DNA from: Stichopus chloronotus
Lineage: Eukaryota; Echinodermata; Holothuroidea; Aspidochirotida; Stichopodidae
NCBI GenBank assembly: GCA_021234535.1
Contig: CM037843.1
Location: 2,498,820 to 2,562,819, forward strand
DNA length: 64,000 nucleotides
Reading direction: 5' to 3'
Positions 11,501-24,300 of this stretch are shown piece after piece (position 1 is the first letter of the stretch; each line of letters opens with the position of its first letter). The notes under the pieces were generated by a model. It had not been told where the DNA came from, did no database searches, and worked only from the letters and a program-made list of their open reading frames with translations. A program made the translations under genes and the position numbers.

Positions 11501-14500
11501 GATGTTTTAAGTTTTAAGTCACCAAATCTTAAGATGAACGATATTTGTCCTCTGCTCGAGTTGAAATAATCTTACCTATGAAGACATGATGATCTGATGC
11601 TTAATATTAGCTAATGAGTTTCTTCCTACCTACACACACACAGTCTGCATAAGTTTTTGATGAAGGCATAAAGACACATCCCCATGCATGGTCAATGCAA
11701 AGAGGCTTCCACAGTCCGTCAGCTGTGCAGACAAAACCTCTAGAGCCCAAGATCTTTTCGCAACCAAAACTTGGAGATTATTTAAGAGGGAAACTTTCTA
11801 CCTTTAGATTGCTGAAACTGATGCCAGCACAGCCAATTGTTAAGTTTTTTCTATCAACCAATCGAATGGCAAATTATCCATGATACCTGTTACAGGTTTA
11901 GACTCCAGTTATAGTTGGTGGAAACACCAGAATGTAATTTTGCAAGTTTTCTCTGTGGCCAGTGCTACACATATTTCTCCTAAATCAGTGCTTGTACCAC
12001 TTTTATTGTTCAAACAGGCATACACCAAATAACTTGCAACACATAATCTGAATACATCCTTATAGCTGATGTATAACTTTTGCAGTTGCTGTTCTTTGGG
12101 TTTAGTAAGCACAGGGAAATTCAGACAATGCAACTGGCTTTTACTTAGATTAATGTTTTGGATTTTCCTTTGTCTTCAGATGAAAAAGCAAATGAAGGCC
12201 TTGCGGAAAAACAGGCTTAAACTCACCAAAGGTATGTGATTTTTGTATTGAATGGTTGAAGTGAGTAGTAGGAGTGAGAAATTGTTGTATAAATCAGGCA
12301 CTTTGAACGGAACTGAAAGTTATGAAACGCCAGTTTATATCATCAGAAAGGGGTCAAAGATTAATCATGTCAGATCGATGGTTTTTTAATGCAGTTGAAA
12401 GAAGTAAACTCTGACACATTTGAACCACTTTGGGACAAAAGGAATCAGCAGGCTGCCCATACTGGTGTTTCACCAAAGAGAGGACATTGATACCTATGGC
12501 CCTGCAACTTATTTCTTCAGAGGGTGAAATATTTCCAGGTTTCAGTTTCTTACAACTCAATGTTGTCTTCGTGCAGTTTTAACATCATGTTCAAATGTTG
12601 TTTCCATTAGCAAGTCAGTTGTCTGCCAAATTGGCTAACTTATATCATTTTGAGTAAGCACCTGATATTTACAATCAAATTCTAATTTAGAGCAATTTCA
12701 CCTGAACAGATGATGCTAGATTGTGTGTTGATCCAGAAGAAAGGCATAAATTTCGAATTGGCCACAATTGCAACATTCCCATTAAAATGATAATTCAGGC
12801 CAAAATACATTTTTGATACATTTTTGTAGCAGAAAAACACTTTGACATTCTACTAAAAGTTGCACTTCATTCTGACAAACCAGTTGAGAAATGACTCTTA
12901 AAATTTCCATGATTTTCTCCTAAAATGGGACTTCAGACTTTGTTTTGATGTCCTTTTTAGTTGCCTACTGACAACAAATTCTTTTTGTCTTCCCTCTGTC
13001 TAGACTAAAATGACACATTTTCTATGTCACAGAAAAATGGAGGATCATGTACTTTGTAGTTACAATCACCCTTGACAAATTGCAAAAGTTCTCCTTTTTA
13101 AAACGTGACAGTTAAAACGTGACAGATTGCCACTCAAGGCATTTGCTACACCTAGACTGAATCATTATCTTGTTTATCTGTAAGGGTTGTGGAAGTCACA
13201 TTATATCTATCAAGTTACAGTTTTGAATGTAATGAAAGTTGGGGAACTAAGCAAAGAAAAAAGAAGACCATAATATTATCTGTCGCATGTGTGCAAAATA
13301 TGGCATCACACTTGCATGCTTCAATTTAACTTACACTGCACAGTGAAACAACTGCAACTGTTTATATAGTTAGAATGAATCATTGAGATAGGTTGCACAG
13401 GGCAATGCTTGATTAAGCATCCCATTTTCCATGTTGAAGGTGGATTACACCCTGTTCTCTACTGTTTTGATCGGTCTAGCCTGCCTCTCTGCAGAAATGT
13501 ATCGAAGACACCTAAGAAGTGTAGGTACTTTAGAAGACATGCATGACCTATTTTCCTGTAATTCATCATACTTCCTTGGTATGTGGGATTTGACCGAAAG
13601 ATAAAACGAGTGATTAAACCAACAGCAATATAGATGAAGTAATTCAGTAGAATCTGAGAGGAATTGACCAATAAACAGACAAGGATGATGACTCACAGTG
13701 ATTGCATTCAATAGTGGTATTGCGTTGGTTTGTTCATTTAGGCAATTAGTATGTGTCATCACATAGCTTTATAATATGTCTGGAAATATGTTTAGCTTTT
13801 ACACTACATTGTAAATTGAGACATTGTAGATTGTACATTGTAGTAAATTGTAGATTGTTTTTGACTCCATAGCTTGTAAGCACAATGTTTTCTAAGAGTG
13901 GAATGTAACCAGTGTAAGTCTTTTATGTATAGGTATGTTGACCATCATCACTTGGATATTTGTTCTCTCCATTTGTGAGTGTTTTTGTATGAGATTTAAT
14001 GTCTCAGAAAAGACATGATTCATACATGTACTCTGAAGATGAATCATTATTCTCACAGTTACTTTCGGTCATATCGAAGAGCAACTCGATGCAGCTATAA
14101 CTTCTAGATACAGTCAAATTTCTCGCACTTTTCTTGCTAAAACATTTCACAAATGACCGCAAAGGAATGGTGCACCAACGGAGGTAAAAAAAAAAGCATC
14201 TCTGAAATGAACTGCTGCACCATTAGTGCCACTGTGTATTTCTCTGTGCAGTAGCTCCAATTTTTCTGTTCATCTGCAGGTCATTCTGTGTCCACGTCGT
14301 CATTGGATCTTCAGACCTCTGAGTTCGGGGTGTCATCTAGCACCTTAGCAGGCAACCAGCCATCGGCTAACAGTGATCACCAGCATAATGTTACTGTCAG
14401 GTCAAGTCCTGCCAACAACAGCAAACTCTACGTCCAAAGGCCGGTTGGGTCTGACGGTGTCATAACGCAGAGGGAAATATCGTCACCAGGGAACGTTCCC

Positions 14501-17500
14501 ATTTCGACATCATTGGTACAGCATAATATATTCAGCTCTGCAAAATGTAAGAGTGAGTCAGAGAATTCTGGGGGTCAATCTTCCAACGACCAAATGGTAG
14601 GCCAGTTTTCCATCCCACCCTCAGCCATGGGCATATCAATCCAGAGAATCTCAGAGGAAGATGTTTTGTTGCTCACAAGACAAGAGACGTTAAGGAAAGA
14701 TTTACAATCACAGGGCTGTGGTTTCTCCTCCACATTGAACCTTGACGTTGATTCCAGTGTACAGATTTCCAGTAGTGTGCCAGGCACGACAACACAGGGT
14801 TCTCCCATTCGCTTACCTACTCAGCAGCCTGTCCAACTCATAAAAGTAGCCAGCATCGGATCTGTTGGAGGAACTATTCAACCAGTGTCTCAGAATGCTA
14901 TTGTCAAACAGCTCAATAATCCAAAAGGGCATGAACTGACAGGTAACAACTCCCAGGCAGCAGATGTATCTCAGCTTAGTAACCCTCAAATTTTACTTTC
15001 GAAAGGTGACATTCCGTCAGAGAATCATAACATAGTTGAAATGAATCAGGAAAAGTTCTTAACCAGAGAGGAAAGTAGCTTTATTACAACCCCAAGGTTA
15101 GTTCAGGTTGAAAGATCTAAGTCGCTAGGTCACGAGGGAGTCACCACTTCTCAGACTCCCAGTGAGGGAAATGTGGAACAACCACCTTCAAATTGCATTC
15201 CTCATGTTCCAGTTACACAGTCAGTTGAACATTCACAGCCAGCAAAAGATATCAGTCGCCTCCAGGCTGGTGGTGCTGTACCCTTGAAGGAAACATCACT
15301 AGCTACAAACTCTTCTGCTGCTGAGGAAAATATTCAACAAGGTGGTACATTGGACAGCAAATCATCCATTTCGGGAATTATCAAAGAAGCACCCTTGTCC
15401 ACACAGCTGGATACAGAGTATTCCAGTGTCACTTCTCCATATCCTGTGAGCATTTCTGAAGTACATTCATCAGCATCTGCTGAGGAAGATCCTGTTCAAG
15501 GAAGTGCAACAAATTGTGCCAACGTCAAAGAGGAACCGTTAGATGACCAACTGTCAATCAAGCAAGAGAGTGAAGCAGATTCCTCAGGGTTGAGTAGGAA
15601 CAAAAGGAGGAGTCTGCCAGATACAAATGCATCCAAAATTGATCCACCACCACAAAGTTCCGAGGAAGATGGTGCTAGTTCCATCCTGGAGCAGGCAAGA
15701 CGTACTCGACTGAGAACTCGTGATACTTTCATGAAGCAATACAGTTGTAAGCGCAAACGTCAGCTGTCTCCAGGCCAGCTCACATCGTCTAAGAAACGGG
15801 AAACAGATGTCAGAAGTGAAAAAAGTGGGGGTGAAGATGAGAGCTTAGGTTCAAAGAGAATACAACCAAAAGTGGTATTGACTCGTCTCAAGAAGTCTGA
15901 GGAACCTCCGCCAGTAGCAAACAAAAGCACTGATAAAAATCTTAGATCACAGAGGAGGAGGAATGCAATATCAAGTGAATGCTCACTAAGAAGTCATAAT
16001 GACCCTTCAGGGAATGGTAGCAGTATAGCATCCCAATCAAATGGCTCTCAGAAAGCTAGACATTCTACACCAGCTCCAAATATCAAGAAAGGCCGTGTCA
16101 GACGGACCCAGAAGGAGAGCATCCACGATAATCTGCTGGGGCCCTCTAACAGGAAGGGAGGGGAGACAAGCCCCTATAGCTTTGAAAATATGCAGAGGCG
16201 TGTCACAGAAGAAGAGAGAAGGCACTTGGGATTACTTACATCCCAGCTGATCTCAAAGCACCTAAAGGCAGTTAAGAGATACCAGAAGCTTGGTTTGTCT
16301 GACTTCTTCATACAGATTGCAAGGAAAGGGAAAGTAGCTAGCAAACAGGAGATTGCAATGCTGAAAAAGGAAGCAAAGAGGGTCAAACAGTTGAGAAAAA
16401 GAGAAGGTAACTTGGAGACAGTCACAGAACCAGACCATAACCCCACCGGTGCTAAATCTACTGAAGAGAAAAGGTAACTTATTCATCACTCTACATCACT
16501 TTTTGGTTTTGATGATAAGAGAAACTTATGCAGTCATGATAGCATGTGTACATCTGTGAACGTGTGTGTTTTTGACACTACCCTTGTGCACACAGTATCT
16601 CCAGGTAGGAATCATGGATACTCTTCATACTTGGTATGTAAGTTTGTCATATTGATAGGAAGAACCCTATTCTTTTTTGTGGAGGTCAAAGGTCATCTGG
16701 GATCAACAGAAGTCAAATACTGGAAACCTTGTGCACACAATATCTCCAGGTAGTATTCTTCATAATTGAGATGTTGGTTTGTAATTTTGAGAGGAAAAAC
16801 TCCTTGGATTGATTTTGGTGGAGGTCAAAGGTCATCTGTGGTCACTGGATGTCAAGTACTGAAAACATTGTGCACATGATATCTCTAGCTAGGAATCATG
16901 GATACTCTTCATACTGGGTTTGTGGACTTGCAGTATTGAAAAGAAGAAGCCTATCATTTTTTACTGGAGGTCAAAGGTCATCTGGGGCCGCCAGAGGTCA
17001 AATACTGAAAACCTTTTGCACACAATATCTTAAGTTAGGAATGATGGATTGTTTCATACTTTGTATCTGGGTTTGACATAAGAGAACAAAGTCAAATGTT
17101 TTAGGTGGATGTAAAATCTCATCTGGGGTCACCAGAGATAATATACTGAAAACGTGTACATGATATCTCCAGTTAGGAATTATGAATACTTTTCATACTC
17201 TGTGGGTTTTTCACAATGAGAGGAAGAACCCATTCTTTTTGTTGGAGTCAAAGGTCATTTGGGGTCAACAGGGAGGTACTGAAACATTTTTGACCAAGCA
17301 TGTTGCACATCATCAGCTCATGCAATACTTCAGATTAAAAATATTCTTAGTTGCAAAGTTACAGTCAAAGTTGCAGTAATATTTTCTCAGAGAAGATTTA
17401 ACTAGTGCTGTGTGGTACTCCTTGTGTTCCTTTATCATCACAGCCAATCTGCATGGTTCACTTATACTGTCAATTGCTAATAAATGTATCAAAAGAAAAT

Positions 17501-18257
17501 GCCATTTACACACATGTTGCAGCATTTGAAAGTATGCTATTGCTGTTGTTGACATCATCAAACATGAGACAGTCAGTGATAAGGTGGTAGAACTGCACTG
17601 CAGTTACAGTTGTGTCAAATTTATGCCAGTTCCATCCTTTCAAAATCACAACACTGCCACATAATGATTGAGTAGCAATAGACAACAGGCAACTAACAAC
17701 ATTGTGAAGTGTTTTCAGAAAGTCTTTTTAGGAAACAAAATGCACAGTGTCTTTCCATTAGCAACTTAATATTTGTGTCTGAAATTCACCTCTAAAAGCA
17801 GCATGTTTGTTATCTGTGTGGTCATGAATTTTGCTTTTAAAGCTGAGTAGCTTTTATCTTAGCTTTTCCGTAAACTTTTCAAGAGTTGTGATCTGCAATG
17901 ACTCAAATAGGACGTACACCCAATTTAAAAGTTGTCTGAGAGAGTTGTGCATACATGGTGCACATTGTGAGCAGTGAATCCAGCATGAGTTGTGTGTTAT
18001 AAAGGTTTCCAGTTCTACATCCAAATAGCATGTACCAGTTTGAAACGATGGGTAATGTATACCTACTATTATCATTACAATGTAAATAGATAAAACCAAA
18101 GTTATGAACCCTGCTGATTTTGTTTTGTGTTAGTGGATGTTTTCTGAACCTTTTGGCAATGATGTTCCATGAAAGTCTGATGTATTTGTTAATGTTATGA
18201 TTTTAGCATTTTTTAGAACTGGATCAGTTCATCATCATCATCATTATCATTATCATT

Positions 18258-18291
<34 letters not shown>

Positions 18292-18295
18292 ACAC

Positions 18296-18366
<71 letters not shown>

Positions 18367-21300
18367 CAAATGGAATCCTTAGGAAATCAATACATGGAAA
18401 TGAATCTATTTTGTCACTAGTACTTTAGAATTGTCTTCTGACAAAGTTATTTTATTACTTAAAACATCTCTTATTTTTGCCCTAGCTCCTAAAGAAGATA
18501 TCTGAAAAAATGACCATCCTTCAGTAATTCTTTGGTGATTTTGCTTTCTTACAAATTGCAGTTATTTCAAAGAGGTGAATGTCTGTAAGTTAGACATTGT
18601 TGAAAGAGTATATTTACAAAAGTGACAGAAATCGCAAAAGTTTATAGAAGTAAAAGATGAATTTTGGAATTTTCTCTTCAAGAAGTGTATTTAAAAAAGA
18701 CTTTAGGATATACACGTACATGATCAGACTGTTGGTTGTTTGCTGTGAAGTTTTGCAATTGCACTTCCCTCTTGGACAGGGATATGTTGTCTCACTTGCT
18801 TCCTTTGAAAGACACAACCATTTTAAGCAAGCAACTTCTCTTCTGCTTTCTCAGGGAACTGAGACTTCAGAAGAAAGTAAAGAAGAAGGAAGAAAGATTA
18901 GAACTGTTTAGAACCTTTGGAATGTCAGAGGAGTTCTTAGCCATCATGGCGAAAGGTGGGAAGGCTACAAAGAAGGAGCAGTCTGACCTCAGCAGAGAAA
19001 TGAATAAGAAGCATTTTATGGACCAGTATCGAGCAGCAAAGAAATGCTCGAGGAGGTTGGGCAAAGAAGAGAGGATGGAACAGACGAGAATTAGACAGAG
19101 GATGCGCTCAGCTGCTCGGAACCAACTGGATGAATACATCCTGTCGACGATGGACACCGAAGTGGGGGTCCAGCCCCATCCGGAGGTGTCACGCAATCCG
19201 CAAACGAGACGGCGACTCCGAAACAGGAAGAACGACATGTGGAAGTCAAAGGGCAAGACAAACCTGTGAGTGGTCAGTTTTAATGGAGTGGCAACCTTTG
19301 CTGAGAAGTGAAGTGACTTGTAAAACAAAGGGAAGACATGGGTTGATATGTATTTATCTTCATTGGTAAAAAAGAATGTCATCCAGAGTATTTCAGTAAT
19401 AGAATATGAGTGTCCTGCTTGTTTTTTATTCAGTATTGTTTTGAATTGACGCTGCTGTTCGAGCAGATTTTCAAATGCAAAATGATATAAACTTCACTGA
19501 TGTGATTGGCCATGCTGGACACAGTTCACATAGCTTTCTGCATGTAAAAAAATCGATGATAGGCCAATCAAATACATGAAAATGTGATTATACCATTATG
19601 CATTAGAGGAGTGTGTCTATTTACAAAGACAAGTATTAAATGTAAGCATATGCCTAAGTCTAATTATTGTGTCTTTTGTAGTTTTGTGCCCCTTATTCTT
19701 TTTAAAGTTGTGTGAAAGTATGTATAGGTAAACGAATGGAAATCTAATTTTGTGTCACAAGGATACCGTCCTCATCAATAGATTGAGGCTTTTGTAGAGG
19801 GTACACGCAATTTAATTTACTTCCCCTAGTGCATGATGGGATGATCACATTTCCGTGCATTTGATAGGCCTATCTTCCATTTCCCAACTTGTTGAAAGCT
19901 ATGCAAATTGTGTCCAGCATGGCCAACCATACCCTTAACTGATTAACTCTACTATCAATGTGCCATCCTCAAAATCTCATCACTAATCAATATCCGCATA
20001 CCAAATAATGAGAATTATCATCAAATCTGTCCATTTTGTTTTTTCATTTTTTGGGGGCGGTAAGACTTGGATCTTGATTAGACAAGCACTTAAGATGAGA
20101 AATCCAGAGTGACAAATTCACATACTTTGTTACTTTTGTCATTTGATCATTTAGCTTCTGTACAACCAGTTGAATATAAAGTAATCAATTGTGTATCGTG
20201 TATCCAAGAATGTCAGTCGTAACACAGTTTTGTCCTTTCGGGATCGTAAGATATTGCAGCAAATGTTAGTGACAGAAAGATTTTTTATCTGTTTGTAATA
20301 ATGGTATTTTTTTCTTACCACCAAACTGGAGCTTACACAACCATTCCAAAGTAGTCAAGTGACTTGTTTCAAGGACAACTTTCCACTCATGAGGCCTGGC
20401 TAAAAAATGAGAAACACAAGAGAGTTTCCTGATTATCTATCAGAGCAAAATCAATTTTCATGTGATTATTCAGTGTGAAAAATTGTCCATATTAATGAGA
20501 ATTATTAAGACTCACATAATTACTGTTGATATGTGTGTCTCGTAGTAATGAAAGAGTCTCCTAGCTGCTCTGTATTAAAATCAAATGTATCAAATGTACC
20601 TCTGCCAGTCCTTTAAAGCTAGGAAAGATCTGGTTTAACAGCACGAAGTTATACAGACTTCAAAGGGTTAGCATCACCTAAAAGAAGTTGTTTGTTCTTT
20701 GCTACATTGGTTAAATGTTTTGTAACAGTACTATATAAATTAAGTGGAGGATCGGGAACGGTACCTGGAATGTCTATTGTCCCATGGTCAATTATTTGCC
20801 AATTTCCATGATGAAGGAGCAACTGCATGTTATCTTAATGGAGCAGCAATACATTGTTGGAATGTGCTGAGCCATTATAAATAAATCTTAGATTGTTTCA
20901 ATAAAACAATCGCATTTGAAAGTCTTATAGTCTCCTTTGCTCTTTAACAATGTTTTGTTGTTTTTGTGTCCTATTGAATGGTTGGTGTGGGTGAGTTTAT
21001 TGTAAGTTTGTCTGGAACGTCTCCAATAAAGTAATGTTGCGCTTTATCAGTGACAACCTAAGATGGGATGTTGGGGGGCTTCAGGGTGGGTGAGAGGCAG
21101 GAGGGAGTCAGCTCACTGAAGGTGAAAACAATTACAACGGCATCCCTTCGTTCCATTCTCTGTGGCTGCTTCAGTTTGATTAAAGTTGGTGCAGAAGTAA
21201 AGGATGCACCAGCAAATGTGGGTGTGTTGGTAGGATGATGGTTCAGAATCAATGAAGGGGACTTACAATAAAGTGATACTCAATAAAAGTAGAAAACTGA

Positions 21301-24300
21301 GACACTTCAAAAGGTAGTCTGTATCTCATCAACAGACTTTGGACATTACTGTGAGGATTAAAGCTTGATGAAGTAACCTTTATGTGAGATTCATAGCTGT
21401 TTGTATTATGCAAATAAGCAGCTAGAACCCTGAAATGTAGCACAGTTGTTAACCATCTATCATAGTTGCCTAATGTCTTGTGAAGTGATATGTTGTGCAT
21501 GCATGTATTCAATTGCTTCTGGCCCACATCACAAGGTACTCTCTACATTGTTTTGACTTTTGTTTAGGCAGTTGCTACCTGACTATTTTAAGACTGCAGT
21601 TATCGGTCTAGGTGTGGTCGGTGACAAGCTCTACTCTTGTTCAGTCAGCGGTTCAGTAAAAGTTTACAATTCCAAGGTGAGAAGCATAAAAGTCTCCATT
21701 TTACAATACATCTGTGCACTTATTGTATATCAATACATTTAAACTGTAAAAGCATGCATTATCACTGATTCATGTCCCCGATCCGAGTTGAAGTTTTCCT
21801 TAACTGTTGGAAATTTCAGTTAAAATTGTACCTTTCCCTTTCATCCCTCTATGATTCATAGAACCACAGAGTGAATCTGAAACCATCACCAGTAACAACT
21901 GGTCAGGGTAACCAATGTAGAGTAGAGCATGATGACTCGAATTTATTTAGGTTTGCAAGGAGATAATAATGGATCCCACTGTAAACTTAACCAACCACTA
22001 GCCACAAAAAAGTGTTGTGCCAGACTATCAATCAAGCATTGGCTGTTGCTGGTGGAAAAACTTCCAACTCCTTTTGCCAGCAATGTACCTTCACACTGCC
22101 ATGTCCTCTGAACACTTCTTATATTTGGCTTATAATTCACATGTATGATTTGCTCTGAATTATTAAATGCATCACTGAGGAGCACTAGCTACAGCTGGAG
22201 GAGCATCACTTAAAGCTGAAGGAATATCACCCATAGCTCCAGTGCAGATCTGTGCCTCCTGCAATTTCTGGTCTCAAAGCTCTGTCACATTCCCACTAAT
22301 ACGATGTTGCCAGTCCCCTCCTTTGCCCATCCTTATGACTCGCTATTTGTATTTGTTTTGTTTCATTTGTTGACTGACCTGTGTTGTTATTTCCCTTTCT
22401 GCCTCTCAGGGGAATCACTTTGATAAAAGTTCCTCTTCTCTCTTCTTTCAACAATGCAGACATTGAACTTCGAAGCAAGTTATTCCGGGCATCAGAGTGG
22501 AGTCACAGGATTACATGTACATCAAGATGATAGTTCACTGATGCTGTTTACATGCTCACAAGATCACTACCTACAATGCCGTACCATATGTGTAATGTAT
22601 CTATGTTTGTAGTTGTTGCCTTTGTTGACTTGGGTGATATGTACTGACCAATATTGGTTGTGTCAGCTCTGATCCTGGTGATTCTGCCCTGCCCATCCCT
22701 CCCCTGAGAAGATATTGTCTCTCTGATACCCTTTCGCCCACTCTTTCCATTTCATGTGAAAAAATAAAACCGTTTTCAGTGCATGGTGAGTTGTTGCCTA
22801 TTGTGGTCATAGGTGCTTTACATTTATTCAATATGAAGTTGATGAATAAACTTATCAAACTCTCTGTATTCCTGTCCTCTCAGAATAAATGCGTACCCTC
22901 AAAACACGTCAGAAGAGCATCTATACTTCAATTCCTCAAACTTCAAACATGGATTCAGTTTTGCTATATTAATTTGGAATTATTTGTAACATATGCATCA
23001 GTTTTGAGGTCTACAGTATGTTACTCAAAACTTAGTTGTATATAAAAATAGTTTATTTCTGCAAATCAAGTTCTGTATTAATCGTTAAAGCATCAGTGTC
23101 CGTTTAATCATACTCATTGTCTTTCTAGTACACAACTACTAAAGAGAAATGCTTGTACCAAGGTGTGTATGTATAAAGCAATTAATCATTGCAGGCTACA
23201 ATTTAGTTATAACAGTTCAATTATATAATGACAGAAACATTGATAAATAGCAATGTATGCCCCTTCTGTGATGTGCAGTACTTATAGCAAAGGGGTAGTG
23301 CTTTTGTTTCATACAGGTAACATTTATATTGTGAGACAATGTTTGCTCCTCTTGTGTATTACACTGATATTAATAGTCAGTGCTTCTGATACTTTCATTG
23401 AAGGGATAGCACTGCCTGTTTTACATCTGCATTCACAAATGTTAAGAATCCAGTCCAGTTCATACTTACATTTATATCAAGGGATAGTATTTGGTCCTGT
23501 TGCATATTTGCATTAATACTGAGGGGTATCAATAGTGCTTGCTCCAGTTTCATACTTACATTAAAGTTAAGAGATAGTGCTTGCTTCTCTTGAATACTTG
23601 CATTAACACTAAGGATAATATTTGTTCATATTGCATACTTATAGTAATATTAAAGGGATAATATTTGTTCCTTTTGAATATTTGCATTAATACTAAGGGA
23701 TAGTGCTTGCTCCACTTTTATACTTACATTAATCTTAAGAAATAGTACTTGCTTTCTGTTGAAAACTTGCATTAGTATTAAGGGATGATATTTGTTCCTG
23801 TAGAAACTTACTTTAATATTAAGGGATAATATTTGTTTCTCTTGAATACTTGCATTAATACCAGGGGATAGTGCTTTCTCCAGTTTAATAAATGAATATT
23901 AAGAGATAGTGCTTGCTTCTGTTAAATTCTTACATTAATATTAAGGGATAATATTTGTTCATGTTGAACACTTACCCTAATATTAAGGGATAATATTTGT
24001 TCCTCTTGAATACTTGCATTAATAAGAAGGGATAGTATTTGCTCAGCTGCACCCTTTGTTTATGAGTACACTCGAAGATGGAAGTTACACCACCTACATT
24101 ACCATTCTCAAGAAAGTTATCTCAGGGTTAATTGTTTTTACGTGCGGGTCTGTTCACTTCACTCCAGGTTACTTAAATTCAATCAACGTGTTCTGTGGTC
24201 TTTGCGATCTCCTTTGAAAACTCTTCATCTGTTATTCACTTTAGTGTTTCTCTGTTTTGGACAGAATTCTAAGATGACAGTCCAGAGACTGGACTTGCAT

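Noticed and set aside
18197..18382. Open frame encoding a long poly-histidine stretch
   Set aside because: It is only the (ATC)n microsatellite read in one frame, inside an intron.
18867..19382. 171-codon minus-strand frame
   Set aside because: Antisense shadow of ZNF106 exon 7; composition is Phe/Ser-rich, as expected opposite a Lys/Glu-rich coding strand.
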